From: Cytophagales bacterium
GTDB lineage: Bacteria > Bacteroidota > Bacteroidia > Cytophagales > Cyclobacteriaceae
Length of the DNA stretch: 64,000 nucleotides
Reading direction: 5' to 3'
Assembly (NCBI GenBank): GCA_017303805.1
Contig: JAFLBQ010000001.1
Location: forward strand, 124,001-188,000
Shown one piece after another: positions 16,732-26,562 of this stretch (position 1 is its first letter; the number at the start of each line of letters is the position of its first letter). The notes under the pieces are model-generated. The model searched no databases and was not told where the DNA came from. It worked only from the letters and a program-made list of their open reading frames with translations. The position numbers and the translations under genes were made by a program.

Positions 16732-19173
16732 ATGTTTACCAACAACTTAAAAGTAGCCCTTCGCAATTTGCTGCGGCAAAAGGTTTATTCATTAATAAAT
16801 ATTGCCGGGCTTGCCGTAGGCGTGGCCAGTTGCCTGTTAATCGTGTTGTATGTGCAACATGAATTTTCGTACGATCGGTTTATTAAAGATCACGACCGGA
16901 TTTATAGGATGGTGTTGGAGCGGAAGTACCCCAACCACTCTACCTTTTACGCGATTATTCCTCATTCTTACGAGGGTATTGTAAAACGCGATTTTCCCGA
17001 AGTAGAACAGTCCACTAATTTATTTTCATTTAACAACTTTACGCTTTCATATAAAAACGAGCGCGATGAGGTGAGCCAGTTTGATGAAGAAGTGGTATTG
17101 GCTGGCGATACAAGTTTTTTAAAGGTGTTCAGCTTTGAGTTGGTGAAAGGAAACCGCGCAACAGCACTCGCGCAAGCCAACGAAATACTGCTCACCGAAA
17201 CTTCTGTAGCCCGTTTTTTTGGGTCTGCTGATCCGCTTGGTAAAATATTAACTGCTGGTCAACAGGAGTACAAGGTGGTAGGTGTATTGAAGGATATACC
17301 CGAAAATTCTCACTTTAAGTTCAGTGCGGTGCTGGCTGCAACCACTTTCCCGTTTACCAAGCGCGAAAATTTTACAGGATTTTCTGCATTTACTTTTTTT
17401 AAACTTCGCCCTGGCGTAAACCCTTCCGAAGTGGAGGCTAAGATGCCCACCATTGTCAATACCTATGCGGCAGCACAAATTGAGCGCAACCTTGGTAAGT
17501 CGTGGACAGATTATATGAAAGAAGGAAACGGCTACCGCTATTTCTTGCAGCCACTTGCAGCTATCCACCTCGACCCAACACACCTCGAGGCGCAGATGAA
17601 ACCTTCTGGAAATCGAACCTCTGTTTTTATTATGATTGCAGTAGCCATACTCGTTCTGGTTATAGCGTGCATCAATTTTATGAACCTGGCTACTGCCAGA
17701 TCAGCCGAGCGGGCACGCGAAGTGGGCGTACGAAAAGTAATGGGCTCATTCCGTCAGCATTTAATCTTTCAGTTTTTAACAGAATCGTTTGTGTTAAGTT
17801 TTGTTGGGGTGTTACTGGCAGTGGGGTTCATTTATTTTTCGCTTCCGATATTCAACTCGCTAACCGGCAAACAGCTTGTGCTACCCATTTCCATTTCATC
17901 GGCCGGTGTGTTGGTAGCGCTGGCCTTTTTGGTTGGGTTGCTGGCAGGAAGCTACCCTTCTTTCGTGTTATCCTCGTTTAACCCGGTAGTAGTATTGAAA
18001 GGAAAATTTACCGGCAGCCAGAAGGGTAAATGGATTCGCAACGGGTTGGTAATTTTTCAATTCTGGATTTCGATTATCCTTATGATCGGCACGTTGGTTA
18101 TTCAACAGCAGATGCAATTCATGTCAGAAAAATCGTTGGGCTTCGACCGCGAGCAGGTGCTGATAGTGGAGCGCGGTTTTGGGCTGGGCCAGGTTTCGCG
18201 TACAATGGTGGAAGAATTTAAACGTTTACCTGAAGTGGCCGGGGCTGCGGGTTCGTTTGCCATGCCTGGCGATGAGGGTAATTTCTTCGGCATTCAATTT
18301 CAACCGGAAGGTTCCTCAGAAATCCTGACAACCAAATCGATGGTGGTGTCCGATGGACTGCCAGAGGTACTGAATATGCAATTGCTGGATGGGCGGTGGT
18401 TCGCACAAGAAACAAACGATTCACTACACCTGATTCTTAACGAAGCGGCAGTTAAAGTATTGGGAATTGAAAACCCCATTGGCCGCACGTTAATGGAAGT
18501 AAGACAAACCGAAGCGGGCAACGTATCATTACCAATGAAGATTATTGGCGTGGTGCGCGATTTTAATTTCATGTCGTTGCGCGATCAGGTTACGCCTTTG
18601 GTTTTGCAAAGCAATGAATCGTATGGCGGTGCCAATCAATTTATAGCCGTACGCGTTAAGTCAGGACAAGTGCCGCAGGCCATTAAGTCTATCGAAGCTA
18701 AGTGGAAAGAGCTGGCGCCAGAGCAAGGCTTTAAATTTTCCTTCCTCGATCAAAACCTGGATGCCCAATATAAAAGCGAACAGCAATCGGGTAATTTGTT
18801 TGCGGTGTTTGCCGGGCTGGCCATCTTTGTTTCGTGTATCGGGTTGTTTGCATTGTCGGCATACATTACCAGTTTGCGCACCAAAGAAATTGGGGTGCGC
18901 AAAGTGTTAGGCTCCTCGGTAACAGGTGTAGTGTTGTTGCTATCCAAAGATTTTACCCGCATGATTTTAATTGCCTTTGCGCTTGCCGTTCCGATTGCAT
19001 GGTATGTGATTGAAAGTTGGTGGCTGCAAAACTTTGCTTACCGGATTGGTATTAGCGTGTGGGTATTTTTAGCGGCTGGTGGTGCGGCCCTGATTATTGC
19101 CTGGATTACGGTAAGCTATCAGTCTATCCGGGCTGCAGCTAAAAATCCAATTAGTGCCTTGCGGAGCGAGTAG
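16732..19173 (+). CDS. ABC transporter permease (MacB/FtsX type, YknZ-like)
   Basis: An 813-residue inner-membrane protein with two MacB-type halves: TM1 near residue 20 (SLINIAGLAVGVASCLLIVLY), a periplasmic MacB_PCD domain, three TM helices with the RAREVGVRKVMGS motif, then a second periplasmic domain and a final FtsX block with RTKEIGVRKVLGSS. No ATPase is encoded nearby. Such stand-alone duplicated permeases are very common in Bacteroidota and are thought to act in mechanotransmission, export or lipoprotein handling. The ATG at 16732 is chosen because MFTNNLKVALRNLLRQK is the standard N-terminus; the frame opens earlier at 16678. Confidence 0.9.
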   Translation: MFTNNLKVALRNLLRQKVYSLINIAGLAVGVASCLLIVLYVQHEFSYDRFIKDHDRIYRMVLERKYPNHSTFYAIIPHSYEGIVKRDFPEVEQSTNLFSFNNFTLSYKNERDEVSQFDEEVVLAGDTSFLKVFSFELVKGNRATALAQANEILLTETSVARFFGSADPLGKILTAGQQEYKVVGVLKDIPENSHFKFSAVLAATTFPFTKRENFTGFSAFTFFKLRPGVNPSEVEAKMPTIVNTYAAAQIERNLGKSWTDYMKEGNGYRYFLQPLAAIHLDPTHLEAQMKPSGNRTSVFIMIAVAILVLVIACINFMNLATARSAERAREVGVRKVMGSFRQHLIFQFLTESFVLSFVGVLLAVGFIYFSLPIFNSLTGKQLVLPISISSAGVLVALAFLVGLLAGSYPSFVLSSFNPVVVLKGKFTGSQKGKWIRNGLVIFQFWISIILMIGTLVIQQQMQFMSEKSLGFDREQVLIVERGFGLGQVSRTMVEEFKRLPEVAGAAGSFAMPGDEGNFFGIQFQPEGSSEILTTKSMVVSDGLPEVLNMQLLDGRWFAQETNDSLHLILNEAAVKVLGIENPIGRTLMEVRQTEAGNVSLPMKIIGVVRDFNFMSLRDQVTPLVLQSNESYGGANQFIAVRVKSGQVPQAIKSIEAKWKELAPEQGFKFSFLDQNLDAQYKSEQQSGNLFAVFAGLAIFVSCIGLFALSAYITSLRTKEIGVRKVLGSSVTGVVLLLSKDFTRMILIAFALAVPIAWYVIESWWLQNFAYRIGISVWVFLAAGGAALIIAWITVSYQSIRAAAKNPISALRSE

Positions 19174-19208
19174 CACGGTTAATGCACCTTAAATAAATAT
19201 ATTTTTTG

Positions 19209-19244
19209 CAGGGGCAGCGGTACGCTTGCTCCTGTTTAATTTTT
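19209..19244 (+). terminator. Probable terminator after the ABC permease
   Basis: A GC-rich hairpin (CAGGGGCA with TTGCTCCTG, inner GCG/CGC, one bulge) is followed by TTTAATTTTT. It lies 35 bases past the permease stop and before the glycosidase start. Confidence 0.55.
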
Positions 19245-19272
19245 CAACAGGTTGAAACAAAACACTATCTTC

Positions 19273-21657
19273 ATGGCTATGAAGCTAGCTGCCGCCTTTT
19301 TTTTGTTGGTCTTATTTTCGTGTTCTGTTCCTGAACCATCACCCTATAATGTTTTGCTTTCTGGCCAACCTTCCATTGCAGGCGAACCGCAATACCTGCA
19401 ATCGCCTTTTGTAACAGCCGGAGATCGGGTATATCTGGTTGGTCACCAGGACGGTTCGTTTCCAGATCTTGGCTGGCATGTGCTAGGCGAGATGGGTGGC
19501 ATCTGGAATCATCCAATCAAATTAATGGATGGATTTTCGGCATCGCTGACGGCCACGCGATCCGGCAATTCTTTTTGTTTGAACCAGGCCGATGGCTTTA
19601 TCAATTATCCGGTGGGTAATCAGCATCACTTTACGTGGAATGAAGAGGGTATTGAAGTGCAACGCTTTCAGTTCGTGCCCGATGGGTGGGAAGGGATGAT
19701 TGTAGAGTATACGATTGCCAATACTAGTTCCGTTACCAAACAGCTTGATTTTGCTTTTACAGGGTTGGTTGACTTGCGCCCAACCTGGTTGGGAGAACGC
19801 ACCAATATGCTTGATGCCGAAGACGAAATTTCATTTGACAAGAAAGTTTCGGCTGTAGTGGCAAAGGATAAAAACAATCCCTGGTATGTGCTGTTTGGAT
19901 CAGCTTTGAAAGCTAACGACTTCTCGTCAAACGCAGTTTGTGAAACTGAACGAAAAGGGTTGGGAAAGAATGGAACGTTAACCTATGAGCTTTCCCTTCA
20001 GCCTGGTTCCATGAAAGTAATTCAATTCTTTATTGCTGGCTCTTACAAATCAGAAGCCGCAGCCCGCGAAACGTTTTCGTTCTTGAAAAATATGGGCGCA
20101 ATTGAACTTGATCAGAAAATAGATCACTACAAGCAAATCAAAGCAACTGCAAACCTTATTATTCCCGATAAAGAAGTTGAACAGATGTACGAGTGGCTGA
20201 AGTACAACACCGAGTGGTTGGTTCGTACCGTGCCCGAACAAGGCAGCGCGGTTTCGGCTGGGTTGCCCGATTACCCGTGGTGGTTCGGGGCCGATATGAC
20301 TTACGCGTTACAGGGAGTGCTGGCTACGGGTAATCATGAATTAGCAAAGCAATCTATCGAATTACTCAGCAAAATCTCGCAGCTCACCAATGGCAATGGT
20401 GGCATCATTCACGAGGTTTCTACCAACGGAGCTGTGTTTAATGCCGGCAACGTAAATGAAACTGCGCAGTACATTACCATGCTTAAGCTCTATGCGGATT
20501 GGGCTGGCGACAAAGAATTGATCATTCAACTTTTTCCTGAAGTTAAAAAGGGTATTGCGTGGTTAACCAAAACGATGGACCCCGATGGGAACGGATACCC
20601 CAACGGAAATGGCATGATGGAAATTCATGGGCTGGATACCGAGATGATTGATGTGGTGGCCTATACTCAGCAGGCACTGGCAAGTGCGGCTGTGTTAGCC
20701 GGTTGGGTGGGCGAGCCCCAACTGGCAATGGAGTATCAACAACAAGCGGATGAATTGAAACGGAAAATCAATGCGGAATGGTGGAATGATCAGGAAAAAT
20801 CGTTTGGTGATTTTAGAGGCATCGTAGCAGAAGCAAAGCCGATTGTTGCCGCTGCGTTGGTGCGTGCGGATACCTTAGGCAAGCCATGGGCAGTTAAGGA
20901 GTTGAAATCTACTGAACAAAAAATGAAGACCTATGCTTCTGGAAAGCACTTTCCGTTTGTAGTGTATCATAATTGGGTGGTAAACACTCCGATGGAAACA
21001 GGAGTGGCCGACCAGGTAAAAGCGAAGGCTGCATTGCAAACTGCAAAAAAATATGAAAATCCATTTGGCGTGTATGTTACCGGTATTGATCGCAGCGATG
21101 AGCCGGATAGTGTGGTACTGAAATCTCGAAAGAAGACATTCTCTTATACCGGTGCGGTAATGACGTTGCCCACAGGGGTACAGGCGGTAGCTGCTGCTAC
21201 CTATGGAGCCACCAACGAAGCCTTAGGTTATATTAAAAAGCTGCAACAATCTTTTAGTTATGCGTTGCCGGGTTCGATGTACGAAGTCTCGCCCGACTTT
21301 GGAATGGTGGTGCAAGCATGGAATATTTATGGCGTGGCCGTTCCCATTATCCGTTCATTTTTTGGGATAGAGCCACGTGCTATGGAAGAACAAATTCTCT
21401 TATCGCCCCATCTGCCTGATGCATGGCCGGAAGCAGCTATCGACCAGGTAAAAGTGGGTGCCAATTCTATAAGCATAAAAATTTTTAAAAACCCCGAGTA
21501 TATTGAGTACCAACTTCAACAATCAAAACCGGATTGGAAATGGCTGATTGATGTGCAGGGTTTCAAAAAAATTGTGGTGAATGAAGCAGAAGAAAGTGTT
21601 TCATCAACTCGTTTAACCCGAAGCGGAGCATCGCTTGTAGTAAGACTCTACAAATAA
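19273..21657 (+). CDS. Secreted six-hairpin glycosidase lipoprotein (glycogen-debranching-enzyme-like)
   Basis: A 794-residue lipoprotein; the signal MKLAAAFFLLVLFSC gives a lipobox cysteine. The N-terminal about 290 residues form a beta-sandwich and the remainder an (alpha/alpha)6 barrel with DYPWWFGADMTYALQG, GNVNETAQYITMLKLYADW and DPDGNGYPNGNGMME, motifs of amylo-alpha-1,6-glucosidase/GH63/GH133-like enzymes. It probably trims an alpha-linked glycan at the cell surface or in the periplasm. The open frame begins with TTG at 19252, but the ATG codons at 19273 or 19279 suit the signal peptide better. The exact GH family is uncertain. Confidence 0.78.
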   Translation: MAMKLAAAFFLLVLFSCSVPEPSPYNVLLSGQPSIAGEPQYLQSPFVTAGDRVYLVGHQDGSFPDLGWHVLGEMGGIWNHPIKLMDGFSASLTATRSGNSFCLNQADGFINYPVGNQHHFTWNEEGIEVQRFQFVPDGWEGMIVEYTIANTSSVTKQLDFAFTGLVDLRPTWLGERTNMLDAEDEISFDKKVSAVVAKDKNNPWYVLFGSALKANDFSSNAVCETERKGLGKNGTLTYELSLQPGSMKVIQFFIAGSYKSEAAARETFSFLKNMGAIELDQKIDHYKQIKATANLIIPDKEVEQMYEWLKYNTEWLVRTVPEQGSAVSAGLPDYPWWFGADMTYALQGVLATGNHELAKQSIELLSKISQLTNGNGGIIHEVSTNGAVFNAGNVNETAQYITMLKLYADWAGDKELIIQLFPEVKKGIAWLTKTMDPDGNGYPNGNGMMEIHGLDTEMIDVVAYTQQALASAAVLAGWVGEPQLAMEYQQQADELKRKINAEWWNDQEKSFGDFRGIVAEAKPIVAAALVRADTLGKPWAVKELKSTEQKMKTYASGKHFPFVVYHNWVVNTPMETGVADQVKAKAALQTAKKYENPFGVYVTGIDRSDEPDSVVLKSRKKTFSYTGAVMTLPTGVQAVAAATYGATNEALGYIKKLQQSFSYALPGSMYEVSPDFGMVVQAWNIYGVAVPIIRSFFGIEPRAMEEQILLSPHLPDAWPEAAIDQVKVGANSISIKIFKNPEYIEYQLQQSKPDWKWLIDVQGFKKIVVNEAEESVSSTRLTRSGASLVVRLYK

Positions 21658-21697
21658 GATATGCGGGTTAATTCTTACAGCTAACCAAAAAGGCTAT

Positions 21698-23185
21698 CTA
21701 AAACTGAAAGTAAATGAAGGGCTGAATGCCGGCCGATTTGGTTTGAACAACCAACAGAATAGTTAAGAATATAAGGGCAGCCTTCCCGGCCAACGGCAAA
21801 CCGGTTACCCAGCTTTCTGCCTTATGTTCTGTTGTGGAAGGAATAAAGTGCAGCACATAGCCCACCAGCATCAGGAAGAGAACCGCCTTGTAACCCCAGA
21901 TGAAATCCAACAGAATGCCCGGAGTAAAGTGTGTTGTAATTCGGGTAAATACCTGCCACGCAGTTTCCATATCGGGCGCGCGAAAGAAAATCCAGCAGAA
22001 ACAAACAAAATGAAATGTTAGTAAGATGCCAACCAGGTTTGTGAATTTATTGAACCGCGTACTTGAAAGTTGCGCAGCCACGCGGGTTTCCTGCACGGCT
22101 TTATGAACAGCCAGCGCAAAGCCATGCAGGGCGCCCCAAAGTATAAACCGAAATGCTGCTCCGTGCCACAATCCACCCAGTAACATGGTTACAAGCAAGT
22201 TGATATAGGTTCTGAATTTTCCTCTACGATTTCCGCCCAAGGAGATGTAAAGATAGTCGCGCAGCCAACTGGAAAGCGACATGTGCCACCGTCTCCAAAA
22301 CTCTGTAATGTTTTTTGATTGGTAGGGCGAGTCGAAGTTGAGATTGAAGTGAAACCCCAGGAGCAGCGCAATACCAATGGCCATATCCGAATAACCGGAA
22401 AAGTCGCAATAGATTTGAAGTGCATAGCCATAAACTCCAAACAGGTTTTCCAGGCCCGTATAAAGTGTGGGCGCATCAAAAATCCGATCTACAAAGTTTA
22501 GGCTGATGTAGTTGGAGATCACTGCCTTTTTGAAGAGACCGGTGCAGATCAAAAATATTCCGCGGCCCAGCATGGCAGGCGTTACCACCGTGGGTTTATA
22601 AATCTGCGGTAAAAAATCGGCAGCCCGCACAATCGGCCCGGCTACTAATTGCGGGAAAAATGAAATGTAAAAGGCATAATCCAGCAGATGATTAACCGGT
22701 TTGATTTTTTTCCGGTACACATCTATGGTGTAGCTCAACGATTGAAAGGTGAAGAAAGAAATTCCAACCGGTAGAAAAATTTCGAAAGGTTGATAGGCAA
22801 TGCCGGCTGCATGGCTAAAAATTTCATGGATGAAATTTGTGTACTTAAAATATCCCAGCAAGCCCAGGTTTGCAACAAGGCTTAGCGTAAGCAACAAACT
22901 GCGTTTCCAGGGCAGTGTCTGTTGCCACAGCCAGCGCGCCAGCATAAAATCGATGCAAGTAGTACTTAGTAGAAGGATAAAATAGATGCCGCTGGACTTA
23001 TAATAAAAGTAAAGTGAAAAGAGTGTTACAAATAACAGCTTGGGTCGGTGTGTTTTATGTAGAAAAATATAGACACCCAAAAATGCTGTGAACAGAAACA
23101 AGAAGAGGCCGCTGTTGAAGATGAGTGGCGCCTGCGGATCGTAAACAAATTGTTGCGCCAGCTTATGGATATCGATAGCGAACAT
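21698..23185 (-). CDS. MBOAT-family membrane O-acyltransferase (AlgI/DltB-like)
   Basis: A 495-residue polytopic membrane protein with the AlgI/PatA signature: FQSLSYTIDVYRKKIKP, the FFPQLVAGPIVRAADFLPQI motif, YCDFSGYSDMAIG, and catalytic His341 in GLWHGAAFRFILWG. Such proteins take an acyl group, usually acetyl, across the inner membrane and, with an SGNH partner, place it on an exported glycan. Its start overlaps the preceding SGNH gene by 23 bases, showing a functional link. It is the last gene of a five-gene minus-strand operon. The acceptor is unknown. Confidence 0.9.
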   Translation of the reverse strand: MFAIDIHKLAQQFVYDPQAPLIFNSGLFLFLFTAFLGVYIFLHKTHRPKLLFVTLFSLYFYYKSSGIYFILLLSTTCIDFMLARWLWQQTLPWKRSLLLTLSLVANLGLLGYFKYTNFIHEIFSHAAGIAYQPFEIFLPVGISFFTFQSLSYTIDVYRKKIKPVNHLLDYAFYISFFPQLVAGPIVRAADFLPQIYKPTVVTPAMLGRGIFLICTGLFKKAVISNYISLNFVDRIFDAPTLYTGLENLFGVYGYALQIYCDFSGYSDMAIGIALLLGFHFNLNFDSPYQSKNITEFWRRWHMSLSSWLRDYLYISLGGNRRGKFRTYINLLVTMLLGGLWHGAAFRFILWGALHGFALAVHKAVQETRVAAQLSSTRFNKFTNLVGILLTFHFVCFCWIFFRAPDMETAWQVFTRITTHFTPGILLDFIWGYKAVLFLMLVGYVLHFIPSTTEHKAESWVTGLPLAGKAALIFLTILLVVQTKSAGIQPFIYFQF

Positions 23186-24395
23186 ATTCGTTGTAACCTT
23201 TAATCAAGGCTTGATACAACAGGGCACCCTGTAGTTCGTAGCCGTTTTTGGTAAAGTGAACCCCATCTGCTTGTAGCAGTCCGTTGTTTTTCCAGGTATC
23301 CGCAGCATGTTTTCCTCCGGCTGCGGTGTATAAATCCCAATAGGCAATTCCGTGTGCTTCGGCATACTCAACCAGTTTGCTGCGCAGCAACTCCACACCT
23401 GGGTTTCTGCGCGTTTTCTTTTTGTAAAAATCCATGGGTACTGTAAGCAGGATTTTAGCTAACGGATTAGCCACTTTTAGTTGGTGAATAAAGGTGTCAA
23501 CCTGTTCGGTAAACAGGGGGTCGATGTACGGATGCTCAATGGCTTCGTTTGTGCCCAACGAAATAATGATGAGCGTGGGCTCCAGTTCGCTGGTTTGTTC
23601 GGCAAATAGTTTCGACTCGTTGTAGTGCTTAAACTTGGCTCCGTTGCCTCCGGTGCTGTGGTAAAGCACGCCTGGCTTTCCGTTTTCGAGCGATAAGCCA
23701 TAAAGCGTAAATTGTTTTTGCAAGTTGGTGGATTGTATGGTTTGAAACTCCACCATACGCACCGGGTAAGGTAACAACACCCGCGATACATTGGGTGCTT
23801 CGAAGGTAAACGGCCCTACATAAGCAATGGCTTGCCCGGTAGTGTCTTTTACGGCCAGGTTAAAACTCGAAAGGTTTTTTTCGTAGAGCAAGGTTAGTTT
23901 GTTAAAGGCATAGTCCGAATCTTGTGGATTAACCTTTAAGGAAAGCGTAGCACCTACCTGAAGAGTTTGAATAGTCATGGCACCAACACCAATGGGTAGT
24001 GGTTGGTTGGTATATACAATCCGTTTGGCATCCCAGATGCCTGTTGCACCGGTGTAGATAGAGGGCGGTTCGTTGGTGCGGCCCACGCGCCCCGGAAAAA
24101 CTAGGCCCCGGCCGGCATTGCCAAATTCCTGTTGCATTAATTTTCGCACCGTACCACTCCAAAAATCGGCTTGAATGTGCGAGTCGCCAATCTGTAGAAT
24201 ACTTACCGGGTTCTTTTTTAATTTTTTTAGTTGATACAGCTTTTCGTAAAAATCGCTCAGCGCCACGGAGTTTTGAATCACGTTTGCATCATCCTGCAAA
24301 AACGGATACGATTTGAACGTAAAGGCAATTGTATCTTGTGCAACAGTGGGTATGCTGGTGCACAGCAATAAACTAAGGGTTAGCGTTTTTATCAT
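23163..24395 (-). CDS. Periplasmic SGNH-hydrolase-fold protein (acyl transfer partner)
   Basis: A 410-residue protein with signal peptide (IKTLTLSLLLCTSIPTVAQ). Block I is LQIGDSHIQADFW with Ser72 as the nucleophile; the C-terminal DGVHFTKNGYELQG holds the Asp-x-x-His pair. The ATG at 24395 is chosen, giving a clean signal peptide and a 23-base overlap with the preceding gene. SGNH partners of MBOAT proteins (compare AlgJ/AlgX, PatB) act as O-acetyltransferases or esterases on exported polysaccharide. It overlaps the MBOAT gene downstream. Confidence 0.82.
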   Translation of the reverse strand: MIKTLTLSLLLCTSIPTVAQDTIAFTFKSYPFLQDDANVIQNSVALSDFYEKLYQLKKLKKNPVSILQIGDSHIQADFWSGTVRKLMQQEFGNAGRGLVFPGRVGRTNEPPSIYTGATGIWDAKRIVYTNQPLPIGVGAMTIQTLQVGATLSLKVNPQDSDYAFNKLTLLYEKNLSSFNLAVKDTTGQAIAYVGPFTFEAPNVSRVLLPYPVRMVEFQTIQSTNLQKQFTLYGLSLENGKPGVLYHSTGGNGAKFKHYNESKLFAEQTSELEPTLIIISLGTNEAIEHPYIDPLFTEQVDTFIHQLKVANPLAKILLTVPMDFYKKKTRRNPGVELLRSKLVEYAEAHGIAYWDLYTAAGGKHAADTWKNNGLLQADGVHFTKNGYELQGALLYQALIKGYNEYVRYRYP

Positions 24396-25749
24396 ACCGG
24401 GTTTGTTCAAACAATAGCGCATCAGTTAGTTTTTTGGCCAACCTGCGACCACCCAAAAAAGTTAAATGTGTATAATCTTTAGCCGCCAAAGCGGGTTTAG
24501 CTTCTGCAAATGTAACGATACTATTTTCTCCGCCCATAGCTTCAAATAAATCCCAATACGCAATTTGAGTACGTTGAGCTATCTGGCGCTGGGCACTGCG
24601 CATGCGGGCTATGGCCGGCAATGTTTGAATTTTGCCATTCAGGTTTGCCGCGCGGTCGCTAATGCCTAGTAAAATTATACCCGTGCCCGGAAAAAGCGCC
24701 TTTAGCCGATTGACAACCTTTATCATGCGCGCTTTGTACCAGCTGTAGTCGGTGGAGTCGGTTTCGGTAACTACGTTTAGTCCATATTGAAGAAAAATAA
24801 GTTTGTAGTTAAGGTAATGGTTGAATTGTTGCACACACGTGGTATCCAGCTCGGCCAAGCCAATACCCGAGTTACCGCGCATTGCAAAATTATCTACGTA
24901 CACCCCGTTCTTGTTATCGAAGTTAATCCCATATACAACCAGGCTATCGGTATTCTCGAAAGAGATTTTTAAAGATGCAGCATGGGTGAGTGGCAGGGAT
25001 AAATACTGCACCGAATCGGAGGGAGCCAGAACGGAGCTGAAGGCGAGGGTGTCGTTAACGCGATAGTGAATTTTGTTTTCGGTACGCGACTTAAAAAAAA
25101 TTCCTGTTTGGTGAAACCGGCTGTTGGCTGGTCTGCGGGCTGGTTTAAACTCCACCTCATTGGCAGGCAACGGAACAAATGCATGCCCCGAAATACCTAA
25201 CTCAATAGCTTCGCTTTTTTTTCCAACCAGCGAATACGCTTCCCAATTGGTGTAGGTGTGTTGAACTGAAACCCGGTATTGGGCAACTTCGGATGCTATC
25301 GGTACAAAGCCCACACCGGTGCCACCGTATAAAAGTTGCAACGTATCGCGAAAGCTGCCACAAAGTACATCGCCCTCAATAAACGAATCGCCATAAAATG
25401 CAATGCGAACCGGGCTGTGTTTGGCTTGCCGCAACGCTCTAAAAAAACCTTTTAACGTGGATTTGTCCTTGCTGAAATCTTCGATGCAAACTTTGCCGGG
25501 CGGGCACGGATAAAGCGGCTTTTCGGTTGGCTGTACTTCTGTAACCACCGAATCCAGCACGAGCGTAGCCGTGTCTTGAAGTTCTGTTAGTTGCTCCGGT
25601 ATAATTTCCTGCCGGAGATCGGATAGTAGCGAAACCGGTTTATACTGCCAACCTAATAACTCGAATACCGGAACGAACGAACTTGCCGACAAAGCTGCAA
25701 GTACCAACAGCAGGAGCCACCATGTTTTTTTAATCTGGTTGGGTTGCAT
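24373..25749 (-). CDS. Membrane-anchored SGNH-hydrolase-fold protein
   Basis: A 458-residue protein with one N-terminal TM anchor (about residues 10-27) and a periplasmic SGNH domain: IAFYGDSFIEGDVL with Ser122, and KDYTHLTFLGGRRLA near the end. It resembles the other SGNH protein of this operon in plan, so the two may be ancient duplicates that now act in series on the same glycan, one transferring and one modifying or removing acyl groups. The 43-base gap to the YdcF-like gene and the overlap with the next SGNH gene place it in one transcription unit. Confidence 0.8.
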   Translation of the reverse strand: MQPNQIKKTWWLLLLVLAALSASSFVPVFELLGWQYKPVSLLSDLRQEIIPEQLTELQDTATLVLDSVVTEVQPTEKPLYPCPPGKVCIEDFSKDKSTLKGFFRALRQAKHSPVRIAFYGDSFIEGDVLCGSFRDTLQLLYGGTGVGFVPIASEVAQYRVSVQHTYTNWEAYSLVGKKSEAIELGISGHAFVPLPANEVEFKPARRPANSRFHQTGIFFKSRTENKIHYRVNDTLAFSSVLAPSDSVQYLSLPLTHAASLKISFENTDSLVVYGINFDNKNGVYVDNFAMRGNSGIGLAELDTTCVQQFNHYLNYKLIFLQYGLNVVTETDSTDYSWYKARMIKVVNRLKALFPGTGIILLGISDRAANLNGKIQTLPAIARMRSAQRQIAQRTQIAYWDLFEAMGGENSIVTFAEAKPALAAKDYTHLTFLGGRRLAKKLTDALLFEQTRYDKNANP

Positions 25750-25792
25750 AAGGTTTCGAAGTAGCAGGTAATTTGGTTAATGAAATGGTAAA

Positions 25793-26560
25793 TCAAATGT
25801 AACCCGAAAGTTTATAGGCTACCATGCCGGCCCACTCCCGCATCAGGGTAGTCCAGATAACAACCGATTCGGCATGCGGAATAAAAAGTGCATCGGGGGT
25901 GTACTTGCGCTCGTGGGCAAGAAAATCGCACGCAAACGTATCGCAGGGCCAGCCGGCTTTTTTATAACACGCTATAGAGCGCGGCATGTGGTATGCCGAA
26001 GTAATCAAGATGCATTCGCTTGGGCGATAGGTAGTTTGCAACAGCGAAGTTACGGCCACAGCCGACTCGTACGTGTTGCGGGTTTTATTTTCGATAATAA
26101 GATCCTCCGGGGGTACACCCATTAACATCAGGGCCTCAGCAATTTCATCTGCTTCGGGCCGGCTCCGTTCGGTTAGCATTCCACTGCCTCCGCTAATCAA
26201 TATTTTTTCAATTATTCCTTTTTTATAGAGTTGCAAAGCATGTACAATCCTATCGGCCCCGCGCTGAAAATAAACCCGGTCTGCCGGTTCTTTATTTCCT
26301 TTGGTAACACCGGTAAGCAAAATGCCGAGTTTATAGGTCTTGGTTAATTGGTTATAGGCAATGGCCGGAGGCTCCCACAGGCGTGCCACTTCGTTGGTAA
26401 TAAAATCGTTGGTAAGTACATAGAGCACCACAACACCCGTTACGAGCAATCGCCTTTTCCATTTCTTGTTTCGGATAAACCGCGCAACAATCCAACACAA
26501 AAAAATCAACACCAAAGGCATGGCCAGGAAGTTGATGGTTTTGGAGAGAATAAAAAACAT
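25793..26560 (-). CDS. YdcF/SanA-like DUF218 membrane protein
   Basis: A 255-residue protein with two N-terminal TM helices (about residues 8-26 and 38-50) and a DUF218 domain with the typical GILLTGVTKGN, RVYFQRGADRIVHALQLYKKG, ILISGGSG and ENKTRNTYESA motifs. Family members (ElyC, SanA, YdcF) are linked to envelope integrity and polyprenyl-carrier metabolism in enterobacteria. It begins 2 bases after the ABC transporter gene and precedes the SGNH pair, which supports a role in envelope glycan assembly. Confidence 0.85.
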   Translation of the reverse strand: MFFILSKTINFLAMPLVLIFLCWIVARFIRNKKWKRRLLVTGVVVLYVLTNDFITNEVARLWEPPAIAYNQLTKTYKLGILLTGVTKGNKEPADRVYFQRGADRIVHALQLYKKGIIEKILISGGSGMLTERSRPEADEIAEALMLMGVPPEDLIIENKTRNTYESAVAVTSLLQTTYRPSECILITSAYHMPRSIACYKKAGWPCDTFACDFLAHERKYTPDALFIPHAESVVIWTTLMREWAGMVAYKLSGYI

Positions 26561-26562
26561 AC

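Noticed and set aside
21666-21686. Terminator between the glycosidase and MBOAT genes
   Set aside because: Only a 5-bp stem (GGTTA/TAACC) with a long loop and no good T run is seen; too weak to call.
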